NCBI RefSeq assembly: GCF_024323335.1
Contig: NC_066579.1
Span: 131,742,354-131,806,353 of the forward strand
DNA from: Lathyrus oleraceus
Taxonomy: Eukaryota > Streptophyta > Magnoliopsida > Fabales > Fabaceae
Length of the DNA: 64,000 bases
Direction of reading: 5' to 3'
Shown here: piece by piece, positions 1-12,722 of the stretch
Layout of the letters: every line of letters starts with the position of its first letter
Position numbering within the stretch: the first letter of the stretch is position 1
Translations under genes and position numbers: made by a program
Notes under the pieces: model-generated
Seen by the model: the letters and a program-made list of their open reading frames with translations, nothing else
Database searches by the model: none
What the model was told of the DNA's origin: nothing

Positions 1-144
1 CTCTGATCCTTTCAACGCTTCTAACAAACATTGTTGAACGAGTAGGGCTTGCATCTTCAAGCGCCACAAACCAAAATCATTCACACAAGTGAATTTGTCA
101 ATCTCATACTTTGTTGACGACATCTTCTTCTCCATGCTCGCCAT
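1..144 (-). CDS. Ty1/copia gag polyprotein, N-terminal fragment cut by window edge
   Basis: The minus strand from the ATG at 144 is open to the window edge (48 codons). It encodes a typical copia Gag start: a short Met/Lys-rich lead (second possible ATG at 123), then KYEIDKFTCVNDFGLWRLKM, then ALLVQQ and LLEALKG. The block with a conserved Phe, Gly-Leu-Trp and Lys-Met is the DUF4219/UBN2-like Gag signature of plant Ty1/copia elements (family knowledge). A primer-binding-like TGGTAT and an LTR lie immediately upstream, which fits the start of an element's coding region. The rest of gag-pol is outside the window, so whether the copy is complete is unknown. The start is uncertain between the ATGs at 144, 135 and 123. 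Confidence 0.75.
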   Translation of the reverse strand, partial: MASMEKKMSSTKYEIDKFTCVNDFGLWRLKMQALLVQQCLLEALKGSE

Positions 145-154
145 ACCAGTTTGT

Positions 155-616
155 TGTGAATTGACGTCGTCAAGAACAAATTAAAATATGAGAAAGATGG
201 AGTTTCTTGAACAAACACAAGAAACCTTATTAGGTTTTGCGAAAGAAAGAGAAAAGTGAGAAGAAGAAGAAATATGATTGATTATAATTGTTTTACTATT
301 CACTTTCTCTATTAGGATTTAAAGATTATAAGTGAATAACAACAACCAAAACTCCCCTAAACAACCTGAGAGAACTAATCTATTTATAGACTACTAAGTT
401 AGTTTAGGCTACAAGCTAACTTAAACAATTGAACTTAAACAAAAGGCCCAATTTGATAATGCTAATAAACCTAATAATTTTGACAACTACATGCTTGAAC
501 ATACTTCGACTACAACATACAAGATCAATATGTGAACATATTTTGACTACATGTTAAACCTATGTCAAATCAAAAAACTATCCTTGTCGATACTAGAATT
601 CGATCCTATTCTCACA
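155..616 (-). mobile_element. 5' LTR of Ty1/copia element (minus strand)
   Basis: On the minus strand this segment starts TGTGAGAAT at 616 and ends ATTCACA at 155, so the ends form a short inverted repeat of the TG...CA kind. Six bases further is TGGTATGGCGAGC, a degenerate match to the initiator-Met tRNA primer site (TGGTATCAGAGC) used by most plant copia elements. The gag start follows. A TATA box lies inside. The length of 462 bp is normal for copia LTRs. The partner LTR and the target duplication are outside the window, so the boundaries rest on the TG/CA ends and primer-site position. Confidence 0.6.
379..390 (-). promoter_or_regulatory. TATA box of the copia LTR
   Basis: The minus strand reads TCTATAAATAGA, a consensus plant TATA box, about 225 bp from the LTR start. 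It would begin the element's RNA about 30 bp further towards the gag gene. It is a perfect palindrome, so the strand assignment rests on the LTR orientation. Confidence 0.5.
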
Positions 617-983
617 AAAAAATTATATTTGTTACATTTTTTCTGTCATGTTTTAGCCTCAAATGACTAAAAACAAAATATGGATAGGATGATATTGGTA
701 TAATTTATTAAAAGATATTTTTGTTTACTAAAAAGTTGTTTTTGTAATTTTGGTTATAAGTTGTTTTGTAGTTTTATATCATTTTGAAACAAGTACTTTC
801 AAAAAGTAATTATATTTGCTAAACAAAAATAATAATATATTTTTAATGAAAAATAGTTTTTATTTATAAAAAACATTTTTTAAGATTATTTTTAATGAAT
901 TAAAATATTATAATTTATTTATTAATAAAATAATGTTAATAAATAACATCACAATATGGTCCCAATAAATAATGATAATGTTT
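617..983. other. AT-rich spacer, no gene seen
   Basis: Mostly A/T runs with no coding pattern on either strand. It is the sequence into which the copia element at the left edge and the MITE on the right were inserted. Confidence 0.6.
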
Positions 984-1532
984 AGGGATGACAAAACGAG
1001 TCGCCCGTCCCACTCAGTCCCGTCTTAATCCCGTTAAAAAAAGAGGCAAGATAGAAATATCCATCTAATGAAATTGAGTTTAAAAATCTAACTCGCATAA
1101 TTAAGGTGACGGGTTGATGGATGACGGATTTGTACTCCTATTTTTATTTATATTTCATTTTTTAATAAATTAATAAGCTTATTTTTATATTTACATTAAA
1201 TTTTTCAATTATTTAGAACAATTTTTTATAAAACATATTTTTAATGAATTTTACTTCAAAGATATTGCATATATTCACAAATAAATATATAAAATAGAAT
1301 CATCAACACTATTCCAAAATTATAGTTCAAATATTAACCTTCAACTAATCCATTTTTTTTTAATATATGATACTAGGCTGACGAACTAGCGGGGCAATCC
1401 GCCCACTTTTTGACGGGCTTAAGAGCGAACGGATTGAGTGGATAAACAGACATAAAATTTCAATCCAAACCCGCCATTTATAAACGGGTGTGTGAGCTGG
1501 CCCGACAGATCACGAGCGGTTTTGCCACCCTT
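984..1532. mobile_element. hAT-like MITE with degenerate terminal inverted repeats
   Basis: The left end reads AGGGATGACAAAACGAG. The right end, reversed, reads AAGGGTGGCAAAACCGCTCG. They form an imperfect terminal inverted repeat of about 18 bp of the GGGTGGCAAAAC type common in plant non-autonomous hAT elements. The interior is GC-richer than its surroundings near both ends (CGCCCGTCCC; CGGGCTTAAGAGCG) and has no coding capacity. No clean 8-bp target duplication was found, so the insertion is old or the ends are off by a few bases. The open frame at 1488-1709 overlaps the right end and is not a gene. Confidence 0.5.
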
Positions 1533-3241
<1,709 letters not shown>

Positions 3242-3388
3242 TTATTCAATAAAAGTTAGTTTAATAATATTATATAAAAGATAATATAATAATTAATTTT
3301 TTAACTAAACTATTATTTTATTTTATATAATCTTATATTTATTTATTATTGATTATTTACCAAACATTCAAATTAATTTGACTCTCTC

Positions 3389-3391
<3 letters not shown>

Positions 3392-3457
<66 letters not shown>

Positions 3458-3483
3458 TATTATATATATATATATATATTATA
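3392..3483. repeat. (TA)n microsatellite
   Basis: A second TA dinucleotide tract, separated from the first by about 150 bp of AT-rich sequence, roughly 0.4 kb upstream of the gene's TATA box. Confidence 0.95.
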
Positions 3484-3805
3484 TAACTAAACACAATTTT
3501 AATAATATAATTTAAATCCTATTAAATTATTAAGCATTCAACTTATTCTAGAAAATGATTTTGATATTCTAATAGAAAAAAAAATGGTTGTGATATTAAA
3601 TATTTGTATTATAAAAAAATGAGTCAAATAAAATTATTGTTGTGATATTAAAATATAATAACTCCCGATATAAAAATAATCTTCATCTTGACCAAAAAAA
3701 TAAAAAATAAAAAATCTTCATAGAGTCATAAACCCAGGGGAATGCATCAACGTCAGCTACTATCTCCTACTGATCCATTTCCCTGTCTTTAATTCTTCAT
3801 CATAG

Positions 3806-3813
3806 TATAAATA
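3806..3813 (+). promoter_or_regulatory. TATA box of the PTB-like gene
   Basis: TATAAATA lies 121 bp upstream of the chosen ATG. A start of transcription about 30 bp downstream would fall in the pyrimidine-rich stretch around 3835-3848 and give a 5' UTR of about 90 bases. The upstream DNA is AT-rich with two TA microsatellites. Confidence 0.55.
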
Positions 3814-3933
3814 TAACCACCAAAACCACTTCCATTTTTTTTTCAATCACTCTCAAAGATTGAAAAATCGCGTCAATTTTCTCGGAAAATTTCCGAGTGT
3901 TCTTCGTCTGAATCTCAATTGAATTCGTTGTCG

Positions 3934-6900
3934 ATGTCTTCTTCGAATCAGCACCAGTTCCGTTACACTCAAACTCCGTCCAAGGTTCTTCACTTCCGCA
4001 ACCTTCCATGGGAGTGTTCGGAGGAAGAACTCGCTGATCTTTGTAGTCCATTTGGGAAAATTGTCAACACTAAGTGTAATGTTGGCGCTAATCGGAATCA
4101 AGCTTTTGTTGAATTTGTAAGCTCATTGATCAATTCTGAATTTTCTGTTTTTTTTTTTTGCTTGTTATGAGTTTGCTAGGGTTTTATCTTGTGAATTTTG
4201 ATGAATTTCGATTTTATTAGTGTTAGAATTTTATGAGCTTATTGTTTAAGTTTGAGACTGAGCTGAATTTGTAGATTGATACTTCATTTTTTAAAGAACA
4301 ATTCGATTTTATCTATATGCATGCAGTACAGTTATGTAGGCATGTTTGTGTCTCACATGTTTGTGTTTGTGTCTCACATGTTTGTGTTTGTGTCTGACAC
4401 TAACACTCGCACTTGCAGTCACAGTCAATCACTTTCATTTTCTCAAATTATTCATGGCATCTATGTGATAGTGTTGTGTTCAGTAGCTGTTTTTGCCCGC
4501 ACTTTGCATTGTTATCTATGTGGATTTGAATGCCTGAACATTATTGATGTGTCATTTTTGGATCTTATTTGTAATTAAAGAAAATGTGTGTTTAGATAAA
4601 TTAAAGTCAGTACTGAAGCTTCTGAGATGCTTAGCTTAATAAAATGTCATTTCTTGTATGTAAATTGTTGGTTATGTTACTGTTTTCTGTTGGTAATCAA
4701 ACACTAAATTTTTAGAGACTGCTTTTTTCTTTTCTATTAGAAAAATTGAAGGGATTTCATTTGAGAACAAGAGAGGATGAAATATTGAAATCACAAGTTA
4801 ATCCTAGTAGTAGTTAAAATGTAATGTAATAGAGCTTAGACTTTAGTATTGTACAGTGAAATTAAAAAGGTTTTAATGGTGTTTTTTTAATGTTCGTATA
4901 AAAAATTAAAATTTTGGATAGGCAAAATGTTGTGTAAGGAGTAACTGATATGTTTTCTGTATACCTATGTGAACGTGACACCGTTTATGGGGCTGGAATT
5001 TTGAAGTACTCTTGCTTCCCAGGTCCTTATGAACTATGTAGCACGGACACCTCTAAAAAACGGTATGTCCGTGTCCCTGTCGGGGTCGGACACCTGCACC
5101 GACACTTGTGATTACGTTTAATTTATTCATTTTTTCAAATTATTACCATTGTCGCCGTGTCAGTGTCGGGGTCGTATTTGGGGTGTGCATGCTTCATAGC
5201 TTATGAAAGAAAGTGAACTAGAGATTAGATTGTAGAGATGAATAGTTATAGTTTATGGAAAATGTTTTAGATAGAATGTATAGCAATTTTTTATATTTTT
5301 AAATACTTATGAAGTTAACTGCGTGTATGGAAAATTTAGAAGTATTAATGCAAGTGACGATCAATTTGTAATATGTTGGTCATAAGTTATTTGTTTCTGC
5401 AACTGGTGATCAAACTGGCTTCCGTGTATATTCTTTTAGCTTTTTTTCCTTAATTAAAGTGCCAAGTTGATGAGAACTGACAAGAGAACTACAACAGTGA
5501 TGTGACTCGAAATACAAACTATATTCATATGCTGCATCATATGCTCTCTTATATTTGATGACACATCTTGATTTGGTGCTTTATTGATTTTCCAACTCAA
5601 GGTTCTAAGTTCTTATGTATAAATGCTTTACTAGGTGGATCTAAATCAAGCAATTTCAATGGTTTCATATTATGCTGCATCTTCAGAGCCTGCTCAGGTT
5701 CGTGGCAAGAGTGTTTACATTCAGTATTCTAATAGACATGAAATTGTCAACAGCAAAGGCCCTGGAGATGTCCCTGGAAATGTCTTGCTGGTAACCTTTG
5801 AAGGTGTTGAAGCTGGAGACGTGACCATTGATATTATCCATTTGGTAAGTGATACTGTGTTCACTAGTGGATTTGGATTTGGGTGAGGTTCGATGTGCCT
5901 TGTTTGGGTAAACTGTGTGATGTACAACCTAATTTTTTTACTGCATAATAGCCGATTTTGGGCGGATTCAAAACATTTCTTTATTCTTAATTCAGGTGTT
6001 TTCTGCATTTGGCTTTGTACACAAAATTGCCACATTTGAAAAGACTGCAGGTTTTCAGGTTAGTGACATAGTGAACTGAACTTCTTTCAATGTATCTTAT
6101 ATGTATTCACTCCGTGTTATTTCTGGGTAGGCTCTGATTCAATTCACTGATGCGGAGACTGCTTCTTCGGCTAGGAATGCACTGGATGGAAGAAGCGTAC
6201 CCAGGCAAGCTTTGCTTTTTCATTTCTACCTTTCTTCTTGACCCTCATAATTAATTGTGATTACTCTTATCTCTAGATACTTGCTCCCAGAGAATGTTGG
6301 TTCTTGCAACTTGCGTATCTCATACTCAGCACACACAGACCTCAATATCAAATTCCAATCCAATCGGAGCAGGTAGAAATCAGATGCATGACACCTATCA
6401 TATTATTCCTTGTTTACACTTTATTGATGCGTCTCATTGAGTTGTCAGTAATATGTTGAAGTTCTCAAAACCCTTGCATGTAATTCAATAATTTGTCAAT
6501 TGTCTTATTTGCCAATTGATATACGTGCTTTATTTTTATTCATCAAGAAGTTAGTTGTACTTGGTAGTCAGAATATAGTTGTCTTGTTTGTGAAATGCTA
6601 GTATTATTCACTTATGAGAGATGATTGCATAAATCTAACTTTTGTGAATGTCGGTAATATTTGAACATACTGGAACATTAACATCTACTATATAATAGTT
6701 GTATCAAATCTCAATTCGATTTTTTCTCCTTGATCTGTATCTATTATGGATATAAGTGTGATTTAAATGAATGTGCAACTTCCTTTTGTAGCCGTTTTTA
6801 TTTTTCACATTTATGACACTTGTACAGAACCTTCTAGTTTTGTTCAAAACAATTTTTTCAATTTATGGTTGATTATGCAAGAACCCCACTAGCCAATTTC

Positions 6901-8641
6901 AGGTGATTCTTTCTAATAATTATAAGAAATATCAGGCCGCACTTATTTTTCCCCCTTTATGGAGATTCCAAGCTTAAACACATTTCATTTTTTCTATCCA
7001 TGCATCTCTTAGAATTAGAATTAAAAGGTTATCTAATCACGTTGCCTAACCACATCTGTGACTTATCTTGCTAGTCATCCATTTTGGTATATAGGTTTGA
7101 TCTTAGATTGTCATTTCACACACTAAATTCTTTTGACCTTTAATTCCTGCATGACATTGTTTGAATGTGCATAGTCAAATATCCGTTTCATAGATATTCT
7201 ATAGATATTAGTCCTACTTCAATGCATGGTTTGGTTACATCCAGTTTTCTGTCTATGTAGGGACTACACTAATCCTATGCTTCCTGTTAATCAGACTGCC
7301 ATTGACAGCGCATTACAGGTATTTGGTTCATACTTTATATTTTCTTTATTTATATATATATATATGTATTTGCATATTTTCATTACATGCTAACAACTTA
7401 CGGTGTTCATTCTGCAATTGGTCCTGACGAAAAGAGGAAAGAACTAGAGAGTAATGTGCTTTTGGCAACAATTGAAAATATGCAGTATGCAGTCACCGTA
7501 GAAGTTCTTAACACGGTAAGAATTTTATTTTCTCATTAAAATGGATATTTATAGGTGCGTTATATTTAATGCTTCTGACATGCATTTACAGGTGTTTTCT
7601 GCATTTGGCACTGTTCAAAAAATTGCTATATTCGAAAAGAATGGGCAAACTCAAGCACTGATTCAATACCCTGGTATTGATCTTATTTGACTTGATGCTC
7701 TTTAGTTTGTATTCTTTTTTTCACTAATAGTGTCTATCTCTCACAGCGTAAACAAGTTTTCAAAATTAACATTATAGTATGGCAAGACTGTAAAATGTAA
7801 TTGGATATCCATGTACAGCTTGTATACAATGTGGGTATATAGTTATTAAGCTATGCTTTATTTTTTATGTAAGTAGCTATCATTATCATTGGTGGGTCCT
7901 TCTACGCGTTCATGCAGTTTGATGATAACTCTGCTTCTTTCAATCTTGATTATGGATGAGGCTTTTCCCCCTTTTCAGATGTTACGATAGCAGCAGCTGC
8001 CAAAGAAGCTTTAGAGGGACACAACATATATGATGGTGGCTATTGTAAGCTTCATCTAACATACTCTCGTCATACTGATCTCAATGTTAAGGTATAAAAA
8101 AATATGTTTGAGTTAATATTAATGAGGTAAAAGAATACGAGAAAGCGGGTGAGGAGGATAAAATATACTCTTAGAAACAGTTTGGCAGTTTGGTTTCAAC
8201 ATTTTCTTGATCAGAAATAATTCTCGAGTGTCTTCTTCTCAACACTTGATTGACCATTTATAATATTTCTTTTAGTCTCTAAATGACTTTTCACTGAATC
8301 TGATTTTAGTATTGTACAAATGGTTTCAGGCATTCAGTGAGAAAAGCAGAGACTATACAGTGCTAAATCCTAGTCTCCATCCTGCATGGCAGAATACTCA
8401 GGCTGCTCCTATGTACCCTGGTTTACAGGGACAAATGCCATCATGGGATCCAAACCACCAAGACGTTACACAAAGTTATTTATCGGCACCCGGTACTTTT
8501 CCTTCTGGTCAAGCCGTTCCTCCGATTCCTGGCTATTCCCCAGCAGCTGCACCCCCCTCCGGTGCCTCACCTCATTCTCATATGCCTCCCGGTTCATTTT
8601 CCGATGCTTCTCCTCCTGGTATTCAACCTTATTATGGTTAG
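3934..8641 (+). CDS. PTBP3-like: Polypyrimidine tract-binding protein homologue 3-like (ten exons)
   Basis: RNA-binding splicing regulator of the plant PTB3 type, acting in nucleus and cytoplasm (family knowledge). Exons by splice sites and frame: 3934-4116, 5635-5844, 5996-6058, 6131-6204, 6277-6372, 7261-7318, 7411 or 7435-7515, 7592-7673, 7979-8091, 8330-8641. Product 431 residues (423 if exon 7 starts at 7435). Three RRMs are visible. RRM1 (about residues 15-97) has VLHFRNL and NQAFVEF. RRM2 (about 110-215) has VLLVTF and GFQALIQF. RRM3 (about 245-330) has VLLATI and TQALIQY. A Pro/Ala/Gly/Ser-rich tail follows. RRM2 and RRM3 each end with an SAHTDL or SRHTDL motif, as in the family. The start is the ATG at 3934, preceded by no other in-frame ATG and followed directly by SSSNQHQFRYTQ. 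Oddities: intron 4 uses a GC donor (6205), and the expected acceptor of intron 6 reads AT. The copy is otherwise intact with all other introns GT-AG. Confidence 0.9.
4342..4400 (+). repeat. Short tandem repeat in PTB intron 1
   Basis: Nearly three copies of a 21-22 base unit (ATGTTTGTGTTTGTGTCTCAC) in intron 1. No function is evident. Confidence 0.75.
5034..5199. mobile_element. 166-bp MITE in PTB intron 1, with 8-bp target duplication
   Basis: The ends form a terminal inverted repeat: CTATGTAGCACGGACACC on the left and, reversed, CTATGAAGCATGCACACC on the right. The element is flanked by a perfect 8-bp direct repeat CTTATGAA (5026-5033 and 5200-5207), the size made by hAT-type transposases. 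The interior is rich in GTGTCGG and CCGACAC words, and I have seen similar dispersed sequences in legumes. It has no coding capacity and lies well inside the 1.5-kb first intron, away from splice sites. Confidence 0.75.
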
Positions 8642-9290
8642 GAAGGAAGGTAGATTTCATCTGAACTACAATCCCTTTCCCCTATAGATTTTTTCTCTTC
8701 CACCAACTTTTCAAGTTGGATCTCATAGCATCATACCGAATTTCAGTTTTGGTTTCTAGTTTCGATTTCGAGTATGATGCCTTTTTCCCAAGTTACTATT
8801 TTTGGGTAAAAACTTTTACTTAGGGATCTTTATGTACTGCTTTATTTATTTAATCATTGCCTTTCTCCATGCCAACAACCCATCGATGGTACAAAGGCAT
8901 GCAGTAGTTAAATAATTTCATTTTATTTTGTATGATTTAGATTCCTGATTCTTTTTCCTGTGTTGTTTTCCTTTTGTTGCCTTTAATAGGCGTGTTAATT
9001 GTTTTCTTCTGCACTGCTTCAAAATCACATGGAATTTATTTTATCCGGCTTAAACTTATTGGGATTTAATTGGATTTGTAGTGAAACTTTGTTAGAGGTC
9101 TAACGCCGAAGATTTGGTAATAGATTGGAAAGGTAAATGAAATGGGGAAATGAGTTATTATTTTTTAAAGCGAGCAGATTACTTTTTTAACAGAAGAGTT
9201 GAAAAGTGAATTGGTAATAGATTAATTTTTTTTTTGTAAATTGTGATTTTTCTCACCCCTTTTTAAACTTCCGATTCTTCTTCTTTGAGT
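8642..9290 (+). other. PTB-like 3' UTR and downstream spacer
   Basis: T-rich sequence after the stop codon, typical of a plant 3' UTR. No exact AATAAA was found close to the stop. The end of the transcript cannot be placed from sequence alone. No other gene was seen. Confidence 0.4.
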
Positions 9291-10189
9291 CTCAACTAAT
9301 GGGTACTTGTCACTTTCTTCCTTTGGATTCTGCACATCCTTGGTCTGTTGCATTTTTAGAGCAACCTTTCATTGTACTTCTCCCTTCAAATTTTTAGTCT
9401 TCCAAATACTACTTCTATCTCTTTCATTTACAATTGTTGCTTTGCCTCCTTTATCTAGGTCATAACCAATGTAGGGAGTGAACGAGAGAATGTCATAGAA
9501 ATATCCAGTGGCGATGGCATAAGCGACACTTTGTCTCACACTAGGGTAGCAAACCCATGAATGTTGATCCTTTGGCAATTGCCCACTCTATTCTTAACCT
9601 TGTTGTTCTTAGCGTTAGTTCTGAAGCTAGTAGGGGTTTCGTCGAAGATGGTAGCGAACCCTTATGTCCCATATTTGGTGGAAACACATATGCTTCTACA
9701 GAAGGAGTCATAGGGATGAGCCCAAATCATCTCTTTGTTAGGGAGGTTGGAATAGGTCAATCCTCTTTTGTCTGTTGCAGCACTCTTGTTAAAGCTTTTC
9801 GATTTTTGAATGGTCAAGAACATACTGGTAATGAGATTAGGGAGCATCGCCACTTTTGAGATTGTTTTTGAATTCATGATGAACATTACCTTTTTGTAGA
9901 TAGTGGGTTAGGCATGGCTTGAAAGGACCGAGAAGGTATTGTGCTTCCTGTCGATGTTGTTCAATATTTTTGGATGGAAATCGAAGTGGTGGGGATGGTT
10001 TCCACCTTTAGCGACACTCAGAGCTTAGAAGATGCTTATTCACACGTTGAGCCGTGTTTTGAGTGGTTCATTTCCTCCATTGTCCCAGACAAGAAAGCGT
10101 GCATTTCATTGAATGGGTGTTAAGCATTTCATTCAATGGGTGTCAAGTGTTTTTTTATGAATGTCTATTTTTTAGATTGAAGTTTTGAC
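9291..10189. other. Unresolved region upstream of the gag-like pseudogene
   Basis: Several open stretches of 60-100 codons occur on both strands, but none shows a domain I recognise. The plus strand between 9557 and 10123 could be the ruined N-terminal part of the gag-like gene that is recognisable from about 10190. I cannot support a product. Confidence 0.3.
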
Positions 10190-10575
10190 TACCTTTTAAC
10201 GGTTTTTAAGGCTGTAGTTTTAAATTACTTGAGGATTGCACTATCCCAGGTGCACCGGTAGCTTGGGTTTTTGTTAATTTATTTCAATATTGGTGCATGT
10301 ACCCGACAAGAGTGGCAACCCCGAGATTACTCCTCAACCTCTTCAATGTAACATGCACTTCAGCTCAAGTAAAACAGGGGTAAGGGTTGCTATCGCTTTG
10401 TCAGTCGGTCAAGGTGTTTAACACTTACCTTGAGAGCAGGAAGAATTTCAAGGATCACTACTTTTTGGTTACTCCCCAAACTCGAGAATCTCATTCCTCA
10501 TTTTGCATTCTACTCGAGGATGGTCCCTCTGACTCCCTTTGTTCGGAGCCAATGAAATGCGAGACCATGATTTGA
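10190..10575 (+). pseudogene. Gag-like retrotransposon protein fragment (Transposase_28-like), broken
   Basis: Read with one frame change near 10250, the plus strand gives blocks typical of the plant family called putative gypsy-type transposon (Transposase_28). These are a Leu/Arg-rich segment ending SQVH, then VAWVFVNLFQYWCMYP, and after a stop at about 10378 an LESRKNFKDHYFLV block that resembles the family's Lys-X-Trp-Lys-Asp-X-Phe-Phe region. The reading ends at a TGA at 10573-10575. Further pieces of the same kind of protein appear at 11220-11446 and, beyond the CACTA insertion, at 33193-33357. The family is associated with the 5' part of retrotransposons. The assignment is from remembered patterns, not a search. 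Confidence 0.4.
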
Positions 10576-11446
10576 AAATACTAAGCCTAAGATAATTTCC
10601 TTCGGACACCTAAAAATTATGCTTTTTCTTCTGACTCTATAACATCAGAAGATGAGACGTTGACATATGATTTGTTTGCCTTTTGAGAGAGATAAAACTA
10701 GGAGATGGTGTAGACCCTTCTGATGTACCGCCTACGCAACAAAAATGGCGATATATTGATACCAGGTCTGTCGTAGAAGCACCCAATGCTCAAAAGACGA
10801 AGGATCTTTTTGGTAAGAAGAGAGAAATATTTTTTAATTTGTCTTCATTATCCTTTTAGCATTTTTTTCTTAACACATTTTTAATTGTCTTCCAAATAAC
10901 ATGGGGTTGGTTTGTAATAAAATATTTAATAAATGAAAGATAACACGACGAATAAGGACTCCTTGCCTCCTTCCCCGACTTTCAATCTAATCCCTATGAA
11001 GACAACAATGGGGAAGATCCAAAAAGAGGGGGATGATCCACATGTAGAGAAGGCATTGACACAACCACGAACGCTTTGTGAATATCGAAGTAAAAAGTTC
11101 CATGTCTGGCCCATGACATCCGCCAAGGGCACCACTAAAAGGGGCCGTGACAAAGGTCAAGATCCAAGGGGAACAATGCCAAGAAGTCCAAGCCATCACA
11201 GTCCTCCACGAAGGGAATTCCTCTGGAGGGTAGCCTGATTGTTCCCCATACATACAAGCTTCCTGAATTCTTCATGACTAGAGGCCCCGTTCATCTAAGA
11301 ATGCGCATTCCTGCATTCTTGAAATGGACTTTGTCGATATCGAGAATCTATCGGATACAACTAAATCGGAACTAATGGAAGAGACTGTGGGTTTATGTGC
11401 TTGTAGGTAAAGTTGTGCGCAATCGCCAAATGATCTTGGGATTTTT
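10576..11446 (+). pseudogene. Probable linker and middle part of the same gag-like protein
   Basis: A plus-strand open stretch at 10933-11238 is rich in Lys, Arg, Pro and Ser, as expected of a Gag linker. It is followed around 11250-11330 by a PHTYKLPEFF... and RMRIPAFLKWTL reading in other frames. The segment ends where an LTR-like block starts at 11447. No intact reading frame is present. This is weaker than the 10190-10575 fragment. Confidence 0.25.
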
Positions 11447-12722
11447 GATGATGACAACACCTAATGTCAAACATTGTTTGATGAAGTCCCTAATAATCTC
11501 AGATCCAGAAATCTCTGATGATGAGGTCTATCAAATAAGTTATATTAAGCGTCATCTTTAAAAGAGTCATGTTCCAAATGAAGTGCTAAATCAATAATGA
11601 ATTAAACAGAGGAACTTGAAGGTTCAAGGTTGTGAAAGAAAGGAAATGCAAAAGTTCGTCTAGTCTTGTGTCTAAGTGATCAACTAAATGTAAAAGTATA
11701 TGAGTAACTCTCATGATACTAAGACAACTCACACGCACACACACATAAATATTTTGAAGCCTTTTTTTAAAACACCTAAAAATGTTTTTATGAATGTGCC
11801 TAAGTGACTATTAACTTGATCAAATAATTAGGAATGATTTTTACACTAGATAATCAATTAACACATTAGAGGTTAATCAATTAATTTTTGTAACGCCTCT
11901 CAATCGTTTAAGGAGGCTTATAATCAATTAATGAAGGAGTATTTTAAAATATTCCATAGTTAGCTTATCTAATTGATTAAGTTCCAGGGTTAATTAATTA
12001 AATCATAAAAAAACCCATGGATATTTTCCCTTTTTAGTCAAATCTTTTTTTATAATTATAGGGCTTCTCTTCATTCTTGTTTTACACCAGAAATTGAATA
12101 TATAACTATTCTTTCTCATTTTTACTCTCTCCTACTTCATATTTTTCTATTTATTCACAAAGCCGTCTTAGTGTCAAGATGGTGAAAAATACTTGTGAGA
12201 GTTTGATTGTAATAATGGGATGATGCATCTGTTCTAGTTCAAGGGGGTGATCTCTTGAGCAATACTCTTGTTTGGTTCTTGATATTAACCTCTTAAAATC
12301 ACTATTTTGTTCTTGAGATCAACCGGTTATAATCTTTATTTATTTTGTGAGTTCAGTATGTTAAAAACTCTTTTTGGTTTAAGGATTATCCTATATAAAA
12401 CCTCCCATTATTATAAAAGGTTCGTGGACATATCCTTAAAATCTCAAGACTAATTGTTATTGGAAATCTCAATAGGAATCTCTTGGGGACAGGAGTATGC
12501 AAAGTGGTTGATCGAACTTATTTAAATCTTTGGTGCATTCTCTCTAACTTTATCTCTTTAATTTCTCTTATTTACTTTTTATATTCTTTTTCTTCTCCTC
12601 CGCTCTTGTATATCTGTTAAACTAACATAAGTTGTTTTTAAAAAAATAATTTTTTAAAAATAAATTTGATTTCTAAATAACACAAGTCATCTCATTTTGT
12701 GTCTGGATTCACTTGTTCAACA
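11447..12722 (+). mobile_element. LTR-like block, possibly a SIRE/Maximus-type solo LTR
   Basis: The block starts TGATGATGACAACA and can be closed at GTTCAACA (12722), giving TG...CA ends and about 1.28 kb. Near its right end it has a run of features common in SIRE/Maximus LTRs: a Leu-tract-free region with GGTTGATCGAACTTATTTAAATC, then GGTGCATTCTCTC and T/C-rich DNA. No primer site follows and no 5-bp duplication was found at these ends, so boundaries are tentative. It interrupts the gag-like pseudogene. Confidence 0.35.

Noticed and set aside
4276..4578. 100-codon open frame in PTB intron 1
   Set aside because: Lies wholly inside an intron and is driven by a TG-rich tandem repeat.
9557..9859. 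100-codon open frame downstream of the PTB gene
   Set aside because: No recognised domain; probably decayed gag-like DNA, not supportable as a gene.
11447..12722. Complete LTR retrotransposon at this site
   Set aside because: Only one LTR-like block was found; no primer site, tract or matching partner, and no clean duplication.
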